A DNA stretch of 64,000 bases from Bacteroidota bacterium (lineage in GTDB: Bacteria > Bacteroidota > Bacteroidia > Chitinophagales > Saprospiraceae): assembly GCA_003045895.1 (NCBI GenBank), contig PZPC01000014.1, positions 1 through 64,000 of the forward strand, given 5' to 3'. The position numbers and the translations under genes were made by a program. The notes under the pieces are model-generated. The model did no database searches. It was not told the DNA's origin and was given only the letters and a program-made list of their open reading frames with translations. Shown piece by piece: positions 45,967-54,322 of this stretch. How positions within the stretch are numbered: position 1 is the stretch's first letter; the number at the start of each line of letters is the position of its first letter.

Positions 45967-46383
45967 ATGCGCAAAAATTTTTTACGTATTGGTGCTGTCT
46001 TGATGGCACTAGCGGTAATATTTGGTGCCTTTGGATCACACCAACTGCAACAGATCATTACCGCTGATAAGTTAAAAATCTTCGAAATCGGCACCCGCTA
46101 TCAGATCTACCACGCACTGGGCATCTTGCTCGTCGGCATTCTCTTGTATTTTCGCAAAACCAGCCTGATGCCTTGGGCTGCGTGGTTGTTTTTTAGTGGA
46201 ATTGTACTTTTTTGCGGGTCCTTGTATCTACTCACTTTTTCAGACTTACTTACCCTTCCCACCAGCCTGATTGGGCCAATAACACCCATCGGTGGCTTGT
46301 GCTTTATTGCCGGCTGGCTTGTGCTTGCCCTATCTACTTTCCAGGACAACCAAAAGCGTTACCGAAAAGGAAATCCGGAATAA
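45967..46383 (+). CDS. DUF423 small membrane protein (YgdD-like)
   Basis: The 138-aa integral membrane protein has four hydrophobic segments. It opens with the family hallmark AxxxGAFGSHQL (residues 15-28), followed by a FEIGTRYQIYHALG segment. Function is unknown across the family. It is a single gene, with its 3' end 9 nt from the convergent 86-aa gene. Confidence 0.88.
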   Translation: MRKNFLRIGAVLMALAVIFGAFGSHQLQQIITADKLKIFEIGTRYQIYHALGILLVGILLYFRKTSLMPWAAWLFFSGIVLFCGSLYLLTFSDLLTLPTSLIGPITPIGGLCFIAGWLVLALSTFQDNQKRYRKGNPE

Positions 46384-46392
46384 GCTGACCGG

Positions 46393-46653
46393 CTACTCTG
46401 CATCCATTTCCAGTTCGCCTTCTTTTTTCCGATTGCGCCACCACAAGTAGGCGAGTAAGCCAATAAACAAATAAGGGGTAGCTAACATGTAAAGGATCCC
46501 TCTGTTGAGGCCCTGTCCTTCCGTGCCGCCATTGGCCAGGTTGCTTTCTGCGGTCATCCGGCACATGGGACACTGTGCCTCGGCCAGCGTTGGCAGGCAG
46601 ATGAGCAACACCAAAATCAAAATAACCGGGAGATAAAATTTAAGCTTTGCCAT
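46393..46653 (-). CDS. Small membrane protein with an exported CPMCRM motif
   Basis: An 86-aa protein has a signal-like N-terminal helix ending AEA (about residue 26). A CPMCRM motif follows directly, then a second membrane helix (about 52-70) and a charged cytoplasmic tail. The two Cys and two Met near the start of the mature part would face the periplasm and could bind copper or be redox-active; this is an inference. Similar short proteins occur near respiratory genes in Bacteroidota as far as I recall. The cox cluster lies 1.2 kb away. Confidence 0.7.
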   Translation of the reverse strand: MAKLKFYLPVILILVLLICLPTLAEAQCPMCRMTAESNLANGGTEGQGLNRGILYMLATPYLFIGLLAYLWWRNRKKEGELEMDAE

Positions 46654-47007
46654 GACAACTTATGCTTTAATGACCTGCTGGTAGGCCGATGATGGAGGGT
46701 GATAACAAAGGTAAAAAAAATTCAAAAGCTTTATTCTATTGAAACAATTCCAGGCCAGTAAAGGTCAAGGATATCCCATTCTTTAGCCAATTATTACAAT
46801 CGAGTGATGATAAAGCCTCATCCGGGATCAACTGGCCCTTCAAAGGGATAGATCGGGGCACCAAGGCCCTGCTTTTTTTTGCGTGTTGCCTCCCTTTTTG
46901 TTAAAGTTTGTGCAAGTCTTTGCCCGCAACTACTTGCGTTCAGGTTCAGAATCCCTGACCTTTGTCAAATCTAGAACCGGCTCTGCGGAGCGCAATCTTT
47001 ACCACCT
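46654..47007. other. Divergent intergenic region with two promoters
   Basis: This 354-nt stretch lies between divergent genes and has no credible reading frame. On the minus strand an exact TACCTTTG (46713-46706) serves the 86-aa gene. On the plus strand TTG (46934-46936), a 20-nt spacer and GACCTTTG (46957-46964, one mismatch) serve the gene at 47008. The middle (46770-46890) shows short GC-rich repeats and a run of eight T but no convincing RNA structure. Confidence 0.6.
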
Positions 47008-47832
47008 ATGAGAACTTACGCATGGCTGTCCAGTCTACGGATAGCAGGAATCCTTGCCTTACTATTCACCTTTATCTTTACCCAGCAGTTGGCAGCTCAG
47101 GACAACGCTACTCCTGCCTACATTTCGATTGGCTGCTTCAAATCCAAGAACCAGGATATGAACGCGATAGCCAAAGAAATCTGGATCCCCTTCATGACCC
47201 ACCTCCAAAAAACCGGTAAAATAATGGATTGGATGGTGTATCGCGTCGTTTCACCCAATGGCGAAGATTGCGATTGCGACTATCGCGAGGTCGTGGTCCA
47301 TCCCGACATAGCCAGTTTGAACATGTTTCTTCTGGAGGAAGGTATGATGGAAGCAGCTGCCGTGGCCTTCCCTGGTGCCGATCTCATGTCGATGGGAAAA
47401 CGCTTCGAAGCGGCCATGACTTTTGAAGGTTCTCAAACCTTCGTCATGGTGGATGGGCTGACCACCGGGAAACCGGACAATATGGACCTCTTGGTGGTGA
47501 ATTACATGACGGTACCCGAAACCAATTTTATGGACTATGTGGAGATGGAAATCGAAATGTTCAAACCCTTCCACATGGCCCGCAAAGAAGCGGGTATCCT
47601 GCTCAGTTGGAACCTGCTGAACCGCATCTTGCCTTTTGGTTCTGAATTTGGTGGCAACTACATGACCATTGACAATTACGGCAGTTTGGAGCGGATGCTT
47701 ACCCCGGTACCACCCGAAACCTGGCAAAAAATTCACCCCGGTGGAAACGCCATGGTCGCCTACCAGGAAGTCGCAAAATTACGTGACCTCACCCGCTCGG
47801 AGGTTTGGAAACTCACCTATTCGCTCGAGTGA
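47008..47832 (+). CDS. Exported protein with two ferredoxin-like (dimeric alpha/beta barrel-type) repeats
   Basis: I do not recognise a named family for this 274-aa protein. A signal peptide (about residues 10-30, ending LAAQ) leads to two segments of about 100 residues that look alike in pattern. Each begins with a beta-strand, has an acidic amphipathic helix (DMNAIAKEIW and DYVEMEIEMF, each followed by a PF-containing stretch), then a strand with a Trp, and a final helix. This is the pattern of NIPSNAP/EthD-type barrels. A CDCDY cluster near residue 90 occurs only in the first repeat. The gene has a near-consensus promoter and is convergent with the DUF420 gene. Confidence 0.65.
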   Translation: MRTYAWLSSLRIAGILALLFTFIFTQQLAAQDNATPAYISIGCFKSKNQDMNAIAKEIWIPFMTHLQKTGKIMDWMVYRVVSPNGEDCDCDYREVVVHPDIASLNMFLLEEGMMEAAAVAFPGADLMSMGKRFEAAMTFEGSQTFVMVDGLTTGKPDNMDLLVVNYMTVPETNFMDYVEMEIEMFKPFHMARKEAGILLSWNLLNRILPFGSEFGGNYMTIDNYGSLERMLTPVPPETWQKIHPGGNAMVAYQEVAKLRDLTRSEVWKLTYSLE

Positions 47833-47846
47833 AGTGCAAGCCCAAA

Positions 47847-48428
47847 TTATTGATAATAAGGCTTAAGCATCCAGTAACAAACAGGACCCGTCACACATAC
47901 GTAGAACCAGACGGGCCAGACCCAGCGTGCCATTTTACGGTGAGCAGCAAACTGGCCCGTATAAGCTTTGATAAAGGTCAGCAGAATAAAAGGCAGGCTA
48001 CCCGCAGCCAGGACAATATGACTCAGCAGTAGCAGCAAATAATACGGGCGCACCCCGGCTACCAACGCCGCTTCGGCGGCGTCGAGTTTGCCATTGCCAT
48101 TGGTGTCACCAAAGATCGTTTCGGGGCTAGTGAAATGATACAGTACGTAGCAGATCAGAAACAAGGCTGACATCCCCAGAGCGGTAAGGTTCATGGCGCG
48201 GTGTGCCGCCACATTCTTGGTTTTAATAAAAAACAAGGAAAGCAAAAGCGCCACGCCAGCCAGGGCATTGAGCAGCGAATAAAAGGGAGGAAGGCCCGAA
48301 AAACTAACCCCATCAGGTAAGGGGATTTTCACTTCCCGCATCAATACGACCAGCGCAACTACTGCGGCTGTTACGATCCAGATAAAAATTTTCAACCGCT
48401 TTTCCGTGGCGAGTACATCATTATTCAT
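47847..48428 (-). CDS. DUF420 membrane protein
   Basis: This 193-aa integral membrane protein has five or six helices. DUF420 proteins commonly end cytochrome oxidase gene clusters in Bacteroidota and Bacillota (CtaM-like) and are thought to help oxidase maturation. Conserved His residues within the membrane segments are present (AHRAMN, YHFTSPETIF and LSHIVLA segments). A short acidic insertion with a DTNGNGKLDAAE calcium-binding-like (EF-hand or dockerin-like) motif lies between helices near residue 110. It follows the SCO-like gene by 38 nt. Confidence 0.85.
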   Translation of the reverse strand: MNNDVLATEKRLKIFIWIVTAAVVALVVLMREVKIPLPDGVSFSGLPPFYSLLNALAGVALLLSLFFIKTKNVAAHRAMNLTALGMSALFLICYVLYHFTSPETIFGDTNGNGKLDAAEAALVAGVRPYYLLLLLSHIVLAAGSLPFILLTFIKAYTGQFAAHRKMARWVWPVWFYVCVTGPVCYWMLKPYYQ

Positions 48429-48466
48429 AAGTCCTTGTATTTGTGATTTTCAGGCAATTTACCCCC

Positions 48467-49132
48467 CTATTTTTCTACTTCGCGGCGGAGTTCAGGCGCT
48501 GGTTTACTGCGTTCAGGTAAGAGGATCGCAATGCGTTCTACCAAGTGTTGAATAGCAGACCGATCCAATACCGGGTAAGCCCGCCGAATGTAACGGGAAT
48601 CATCGACCAGCACGAATAGCCCTTGCGGAAGTTGTTGCAACTCTTCTTCGTTCAATCCCAGTCCAGCGATAAAACCGGAAAAATCAGGTGTAGTGGCGGT
48701 CCAGTAGATCAACTGGGCGGTATCTTTTTCCAGCTCGTAATGCTGGGCATAATTCGCGATGAAATTGCTGTCCTGGTTTTCGAATACCGTCCAGAAACTG
48801 ATGTTGGCAGGCAGGTCGAATTGTTCGTATAGTTGTTGCAATACCTCGCCGTAGGCTGGGTAATTGCGGTTGGCCGACTCGGGCAGCAAGCCAATGATGT
48901 GCATCACGCCCGATAGGTCCTGGGCGGGTGAAACCCCTGCTACCCGCTGCAACTGTTCAGGCATAACCAACTGATGGGTTTTGCGCAGATCTGCCAGAGC
49001 CGCTTTTTGGTAATCGTACCCTTTCTTAAGGTAGATATAACTCCCTAAGGGCAATCCCACCAACATCACCAATAAAGCGATAGCGGAAAGAAAACGCCCT
49101 ACTCTACGGGGCGCTTGCTGCTCTGTCATCAT
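48467..49132 (-). CDS. SCO1/SenC-like thioredoxin-fold protein lacking copper ligands
   Basis: This 221-aa membrane-anchored protein has a single N-terminal helix (about 12-33) and a periplasmic thioredoxin-like domain. Its place between oxidase subunit IV and DUF420 is where SCO1 usually sits in such clusters. The C-terminal half has the SCO-like LFVLVDDSRYIRRAY strand. The protein has no Cys at all, so the CxxxC copper site is absent, and the second conserved His is not seen. It may be a chaperone without copper binding, or the assignment to SCO may be wrong. It starts after a 181-nt gap that holds an inverted repeat. Confidence 0.65.
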   Translation of the reverse strand: MMTEQQAPRRVGRFLSAIALLVMLVGLPLGSYIYLKKGYDYQKAALADLRKTHQLVMPEQLQRVAGVSPAQDLSGVMHIIGLLPESANRNYPAYGEVLQQLYEQFDLPANISFWTVFENQDSNFIANYAQHYELEKDTAQLIYWTATTPDFSGFIAGLGLNEEELQQLPQGLFVLVDDSRYIRRAYPVLDRSAIQHLVERIAILLPERSKPAPELRREVEK

Positions 49133-49216
49133 AATATATTAAATAAAGACTTCGGAGAATGGTTTAAATTATTGGGAAACATCACAAATAAATGACAATA
49201 CAACTGACTACAAACG

Positions 49217-49251
49217 CCGCAGGTCCCCGACTAATTCGGGATGACTTGCGG
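49217..49251. repeat. Intergenic inverted repeat between subunit IV and the SCO-like gene
   Basis: Two nested stems occur: CCGCA/TGCGG (49217-49221 with 49247-49251) and CCCGA/TCGGG (49226-49230 with 49236-49240). No T tract follows on either strand, so it is not a typical intrinsic terminator. It could stabilise the 3' end of the oxidase mRNA or be a dispersed repeat. Confidence 0.5.
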
Positions 49252-49313
49252 TATTTGTATTTCCGAAAACGGAAGCCACTCATTTTATGCGCTCAAGACA
49301 AAAGAATTGCGGC

Positions 49314-49745
49314 CTAACTCAGCTGCAGCAAGTAAACGTCTTCCGGCAACAACATCCCCTGTTGCTGAGCAGGGCCCGTTGGTTTGGCCTCCTGACGCAT
49401 CTTAACATCTTCGCGGCGTTCTTTCCAACTGTTCCCTTCCTGAAAAAAGGCAATTAATGCCCAAACCAGTAACAGGACCGGCAAGAGTACACTCATCGCC
49501 AAACCTTTGACCTCGTAACCCATGTGCATGAATTCGTAGATGATAAAGTAGGCTTTGTACAAGGAAAGTACAATAAGGCCAATAGCGATAATCGCTAAAA
49601 CCCAGGTGTATTCATGAACATCAACGCCCATGTAGCCTTTGCCAAAAAGAGAAAGAAATACCTCGAAAAGAGTTACCACCGCTAGCAACGCCAGTCCTTT
49701 GTATACACTGCGGATGGACTCTTCGTACGTTTTATGAGTAGACAT
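49314..49745 (-). CDS. Cytochrome c oxidase subunit IV family protein
   Basis: This 143-aa membrane protein has three helices (about 15-32, 45-65 and 80-100) and a charged C-terminal tail. It is a bacterial subunit IV (CtaF/CyoD-like) accessory to the heme-copper oxidase. It helps stabilise the core subunits and has no cofactor. It lies 47 nt after the longer subunit III gene. It is the last gene of the tightly packed oxidase group. Confidence 0.85.
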   Translation of the reverse strand: MSTHKTYEESIRSVYKGLALLAVVTLFEVFLSLFGKGYMGVDVHEYTWVLAIIAIGLIVLSLYKAYFIIYEFMHMGYEVKGLAMSVLLPVLLLVWALIAFFQEGNSWKERREDVKMRQEAKPTGPAQQQGMLLPEDVYLLQLS

Positions 49746-49792
49746 TTTCTAAACTTTTTCTTAGTTCAATAAAAAGGCAGACAATTGATGAA

Positions 49793-50770
49793 TTACAGCA
49801 GGTAAAAAACCAGGAAGACAAATACCCATACCAAATCCACAAAGTGCCAATAAAGACCAATTTTTTCAACCATTTCGTAACCATTCTTACGCTCGGCATA
49901 AATGCCACTGGCTGAATTAATCAAAATGATGAGTAGGAAGGCAACGCCCGACAGTACGTGAAAACCATGGAAACCGGTAATAAAGAAGAACAGGGCACCA
50001 AAGGCTACCGGACCGAACAACTCCATCTGCACAGAACCGGGTTTTTCACCCTCCTCTACCACAAACTTGCGGTGAATGAATCCTTCCTCATCTACATACA
50101 TAAAGCCGTAATCCTTATCGTAGGCATTGACCGCATGACCGCCGTGCCCTTCGTCATCATGACCAGAGAAGCCTGCTACTACTTCTTCATCCGACAAGGA
50201 TGTATTAAGTTCTGCTTTGTGCATCAGGTAGCTACCTCCGACGTTGAACGTTTCTTCCGATGGCTTTCCGTCGGGACCTAAATAAACACCACTTTCGACG
50301 TGGGTACCAAAAGGATTCCGCGTTACGGTCATGTGTTCATTGCCAATCAGATTGGTCCATTCCCAGGCCTGACAGCCCAAGAAGCCCGCACCTCCCAAAA
50401 CAGTCAGCAGCATCCAGAAAACGACGCCACGTTTGTTTTCGCGGTGCCCTTCCTGTACCGCCCGAACCATCGTCACGGAGCTGATAATGAGCAGGAATGA
50501 CATAATGGTCACAAAAATCAGGGGCCGGTGTTCCACGCCAAAGGGTGCGGTAGAAAAGACAAAGTCAGGAACGGGCCAGGTAGCGCTGCTAAAGCGCAAG
50601 GTTCCGTAGGCAATCAAAAATCCAGCAAAAGTAAAGGCATCCGATAAGAGGAAGTACCACATCATCAGTTTGCCGTAACTTATCCTAAATGGTTGGGTAC
50701 CACCGTCCCAGGCATTTTCTTGCTCGGTGTGGACGTCGTGTTCCATCTCGGTTGTGTCGTGTCCTGCCAT
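49793..50770 (-). CDS. Cytochrome c oxidase subunit III, with a large hydrophilic insertion
   Basis: The seven-helix fold of subunit III is present. An opening helix near residue 35 (YFLLSDAFTFAGFL) and two terminal helices with FHGFHVLSG and HFVDLVWVFVF are diagnostic. Between helices, about 100 residues (roughly 135-235) form a hydrophilic insertion with a HDDEGHGGH stretch. This makes the protein 325 aa against about 200-260 aa typically. The insertion probably faces the periplasm. Two different subunit III genes are adjacent, as in other Bacteroidota. Confidence 0.9.
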   Translation of the reverse strand: MAGHDTTEMEHDVHTEQENAWDGGTQPFRISYGKLMMWYFLLSDAFTFAGFLIAYGTLRFSSATWPVPDFVFSTAPFGVEHRPLIFVTIMSFLLIISSVTMVRAVQEGHRENKRGVVFWMLLTVLGGAGFLGCQAWEWTNLIGNEHMTVTRNPFGTHVESGVYLGPDGKPSEETFNVGGSYLMHKAELNTSLSDEEVVAGFSGHDDEGHGGHAVNAYDKDYGFMYVDEEGFIHRKFVVEEGEKPGSVQMELFGPVAFGALFFFITGFHGFHVLSGVAFLLIILINSASGIYAERKNGYEMVEKIGLYWHFVDLVWVFVFLVFYLL

Positions 50771-50854
50771 GTTGCAGCGTTTAAATTAGTCTAACGTTTT
50801 ATTCCAACAGCTGGTAAAACCAGCTTATTCTATTCGCTTAGGAGAAGCATCCTA

Positions 50855-51436
50855 TTAACGTTGCAGGGTCCAGAAAACGATCAGGTAAACCCATAAACCA
50901 TCAACAAAATGCCAGTAAAGCATCGACATCTCAAACCGCAACTTGCGTGCTGGTGTCAATTTAAAAGGCATCATAAAAGCCACGATGGCCGTAATGAGTA
51001 AGGCCGTAATGCCGCCCAAAACATGCGCCAGGTGAATGCCCGAAATAGCGTAGATAAAATCGCCACTCGGGTTTAATTTCAAAGGAACTCCCATGGCCTG
51101 TAAGTCTGCCCAACCTTGTAGCTGCAAAACTACAAAAGCAATACCGAGAAACAAGGAAAGCAATAAAAGACCCTTGAACAAATTTTCTTTAGCACGCTTG
51201 AAGGCCAAATAAGAGCCGTGCAAAGTTACACTGCTTAATACAATCACCAGTGTGTTAAAGAAAAAAATATTTGGCAGCGGAAATTCCAACCAATTGCCCG
51301 AAGCTTGCCGTACCATGTAGGCACTCGTCTGTGCCGCAAAAACCATTGACATACTGGCACACGCAACCAACAACGCAAATTTTTTGGGGTGAATCTTATT
51401 TCTACCTATTTCCTGCTCCATGATGGATTCTGTCAT
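50855..51436 (-). CDS. Cytochrome c oxidase subunit III (short form)
   Basis: This 193-aa protein has five membrane helices. It includes the conserved GIHLAHVLGG segment and a C-terminal YWHFVDGLWVYL helix, as in subunit III. The first two helices of the seven-helix type are reduced. It starts 3 nt after the stop of ctaB, so translation is coupled. Which of the two subunit III proteins is in the mature oxidase cannot be told from sequence. Confidence 0.88.
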   Translation of the reverse strand: MTESIMEQEIGRNKIHPKKFALLVACASMSMVFAAQTSAYMVRQASGNWLEFPLPNIFFFNTLVIVLSSVTLHGSYLAFKRAKENLFKGLLLLSLFLGIAFVVLQLQGWADLQAMGVPLKLNPSGDFIYAISGIHLAHVLGGITALLITAIVAFMMPFKLTPARKLRFEMSMLYWHFVDGLWVYLIVFWTLQR

Positions 51437-51439
51437 TTC

Positions 51440-52390
51440 TTAAATTATTTTATCTCCCCAGTACAAAAGCAACGATAACGGAATGTAGCCAAAGGAGAAA
51501 AACATGAGTTGTAAGGCAGTCTTCCGCGCTGGTACCTGTAAAAAGCGCCAGGCAAAATAACTGTAGATCGCTCCCAGGATAGCCACGATTACGCCCGATA
51601 ACCAGCCCGTTGCACCCAGGTAAGCTGGCAAAAGTGCCAGCGGCACCAACGCCAGGGCGTAGAGCAGGGCCTGCCATCCCAATTTGGAGACGTCAATCTT
51701 CCCATTGGTTTCGGGTACCAACTTGTAACCGGCCCTGGCATAATCTTCGTAACCCAGGAAAGCAATCGACCAAAAATGAGGAAACTGCCAACAAAACTGA
51801 ATTGCAAATAAAACCAGCCCCAACCAGGTCAACTCGCCCTGAGCAGCTACGCAGCCGATCAAAGTAGGTAACGCGCCGGGAATAGCACCGATTAAAACAG
51901 CTCCCGGCGAGACCCGTTTCATGGGGGTGTAGACAAAAGCATAGCTAACCAAGGCAAAAGTTCCAAAAAAAGCAGTCCAGGGATTGAAGAGCGCCAAAAA
52001 ACTAATTCCGAACAAGCTCATAAAACCTGCTGCTAATACCGCATCGGCAATTTTCATCCGCCCGGCCGCCAGGGGGCGGTCTTCCGTTCGCTTCATCAGC
52101 CGATCGTAGTCTTTTTCCAGTACCTGGTTGAGGGTATTAGCCGCAGCAGTAACCAAAAAACCACCAGCCGCCAAAACCACCAACGCTATCCAACTGATGG
52201 CCCCCGGAGCGGCGATCAAATAAGCGATCACACTGGAAAAAACAACCGTCGCCGACAATCGAAACTTCACCAGCATCAAGAAATCCCGCAGCCGCTGCCC
52301 GAAGATGGTCATCGAACCATCTAACGGGACAACATCAACTAGCGAATCCGAGGCTGTATCTTGATCAAAACTATTATCCTTCCTTACCAT
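51440..52390 (-). CDS. ctaB: Protoheme IX farnesyltransferase (heme O synthase)
   Basis: It attaches a farnesyl group to heme b to make heme O, needed for the oxidase encoded beside it. The UbiA-type enzyme of 316 aa has about nine helices. The first Asp-rich motif is seen as NTLNQVLEKDYDRLMKRTEDRP (starting near residue 95) and a second polar loop has YARAGYKLVPE. An N-terminal extension of about 30 residues precedes the first helix. No heme A synthase (ctaA) gene is in this cluster. The gene is 11 nt from ctaD. Confidence 0.94.
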   Translation of the reverse strand: MVRKDNSFDQDTASDSLVDVVPLDGSMTIFGQRLRDFLMLVKFRLSATVVFSSVIAYLIAAPGAISWIALVVLAAGGFLVTAAANTLNQVLEKDYDRLMKRTEDRPLAAGRMKIADAVLAAGFMSLFGISFLALFNPWTAFFGTFALVSYAFVYTPMKRVSPGAVLIGAIPGALPTLIGCVAAQGELTWLGLVLFAIQFCWQFPHFWSIAFLGYEDYARAGYKLVPETNGKIDVSKLGWQALLYALALVPLALLPAYLGATGWLSGVIVAILGAIYSYFAWRFLQVPARKTALQLMFFSFGYIPLSLLLYWGDKII

Positions 52391-52401
52391 ATTTAACCTG
52401 G

Positions 52402-54255
52402 TTAGTGCCCACCATCGTGTTCACCTTCTTTTAATGGTACAATTTGGGAAATAAATTCTTTCCCGTCTTTACCGTAGTCATAAGCCCAGCGCTGAACTGC
52501 GGGGATCTTACCCGGCCAGTTGCCGTGACCTGGGCGAACGGGAGTCGTCCACTCCAGCGTGGTCGCACCGTAGGGGTTTTGTACGGTTTGCTTCTTACCT
52601 CGCCAAATACTGTAGAAAAAGTTGATGAAGAACAACATCTGGAAACCGAATACCAAAACAGCAGCCACCGTGATGAACTTGTTCATTTCTGCGAAGTGGC
52701 TAAACGTTTGGAACACGTCGAAAGAATAGTAGCGGCGTGGTACACCCGCCATACCCAGGTAGTGCATCGGCCAAAAAATGGCATAGGCGCCAACCATCGT
52801 TCCCCAGAAGTGAATCTTACCCAGCGTTTCGTTCATGAAACGGCCGAACATCTTGGGATACCAGTGGTATACACCGGCAAACATGCCAAAGAATGCCGCA
52901 ACACCCATTACAATGTGGAAGTGAGCCACCACGAAGTAGGTATCGTGCATTTGAATATCGATAGCTGAATTGCCCAGGAAAATACCCGTCAATCCCCCGG
53001 AAATAAACATGGAAACGAAACCAATGGAAAACAGCATGGCAGAATTAAGGCGAATGTTACCCCCGTAAAGGGTAGCAATCCAGTTGAAAACCTTAACGGC
53101 TGACGGTACGGCAATAATCAGCGTGAAAATCACGAAGAAATTGGAAATGAAAGGGTTGACACCTGACATAAACATGTGGTGCGCCCAAACAATGAACGAC
53201 AGGAAGGCGATGGCCAGAATCGAGAATACCATTGCTTTGTATCCAAATACCGGTTTCCGCGCATTGACGGAAAGGACTTCGGAAACAATACCCATGGCAG
53301 GCAAGATAATGATATAGACCTCCGGGTGACCCAGGAACCAGAACAAGTGCTGGTACAAGATCGGACTACCGCCCACGTGATCCAGTGCCTTACCACCAAT
53401 AAAGATTTCGCTCAGGAAGAAACTCGTACCCAATTCGCGGTCAAACATGACCAGGAAGAAGGCCGAAGCCAGTACCGGGAAAGACAACAAACCAATGACT
53501 GCCGTAATGAAGAACGCCCAAATGGGAAGCGGCAAACGCCACATCGTCATTCCTTTGGTACGCAGGTTCAAGACAGTCGTGATGTAGTTGATCCCCCCCA
53601 ACAGCACCGATACCACAAAAAGTACCAGACTGATCGTCCACAAGGTCATCCCCGCACCTGATCCGGAAGAAGCTTCCGGCAAAACGCTAAGTGGCGGATA
53701 AGCGGTCCAGCCCCCGGCAAATGGGCCCGTACTGAGGAACAAGGAGAAGAACATGACCAAACCAGCCGTGAAAAAGAACCAGTAGGAAAGCATGTTCAAA
53801 AATGGTGACGCCATATCGCGTGCACCCACCATCAATGGAATAAGCAGGTTACTAAACGTTCCACTTAAGCCCGCCGTAAGCACGAAGAATACCAGAATGG
53901 TACCGTGCATGGTCACGAGTGCGTAGTAAAACTCCTGCGAAAGCTTACCAATCCCTTCGGGGTTGATTTCTATCCACTTCCCCAGGATGGGCTGTAACCA
54001 GGCCAGGCTTTCCTCAGGAAAACCCAGTTGAAGGCGGAAAACCAACGACATCAGTCCACCGATCATTCCCCAGAACATACCGGTGATCAGAAACTGCTTA
54101 GCGATCATCTTGTGATCCTGGCTAAAGACGTAGGTCGTAATAAAATTAGACTGGAACTTATCACCGTGGTGATGTTCGTGGAAATGATCTTCATAACCAT
54201 ATTCCTCAACCAGTTTTTCTTCGAGCGTATCGGGTTGGAGTACTGCGGTTGCCAT
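52402..54255 (-). CDS. ctaD: Cytochrome c oxidase subunit I
   Basis: This is the catalytic subunit that reduces oxygen to water and pumps protons. The 617-aa protein has the 12-helix core. Heme and copper ligands are in recognisable motifs: TMHGTILVFF (low-spin heme His), GHPEVY (CuB His with the cross-linked Tyr), AHHMF (two CuB His) and VVAHFHIVMG (two heme His). An N-terminal His-rich stretch (EDHFHEHHHGD, residues 18-28) precedes the membrane part. The helix VI Tyr of A-type oxidases is present in GHPEVYI. It lies 67 nt after subunit II. Confidence 0.97.
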   Translation of the reverse strand: MATAVLQPDTLEEKLVEEYGYEDHFHEHHHGDKFQSNFITTYVFSQDHKMIAKQFLITGMFWGMIGGLMSLVFRLQLGFPEESLAWLQPILGKWIEINPEGIGKLSQEFYYALVTMHGTILVFFVLTAGLSGTFSNLLIPLMVGARDMASPFLNMLSYWFFFTAGLVMFFSLFLSTGPFAGGWTAYPPLSVLPEASSGSGAGMTLWTISLVLFVVSVLLGGINYITTVLNLRTKGMTMWRLPLPIWAFFITAVIGLLSFPVLASAFFLVMFDRELGTSFFLSEIFIGGKALDHVGGSPILYQHLFWFLGHPEVYIIILPAMGIVSEVLSVNARKPVFGYKAMVFSILAIAFLSFIVWAHHMFMSGVNPFISNFFVIFTLIIAVPSAVKVFNWIATLYGGNIRLNSAMLFSIGFVSMFISGGLTGIFLGNSAIDIQMHDTYFVVAHFHIVMGVAAFFGMFAGVYHWYPKMFGRFMNETLGKIHFWGTMVGAYAIFWPMHYLGMAGVPRRYYSFDVFQTFSHFAEMNKFITVAAVLVFGFQMLFFINFFYSIWRGKKQTVQNPYGATTLEWTTPVRPGHGNWPGKIPAVQRWAYDYGKDGKEFISQIVPLKEGEHDGGH

Positions 54256-54322
54256 TCGCTAATTGTTTTTTTATTCGGTTTCGAAAGCTTAACTAATGCA
54301 AAAATTATAATGCAAAAAACAC

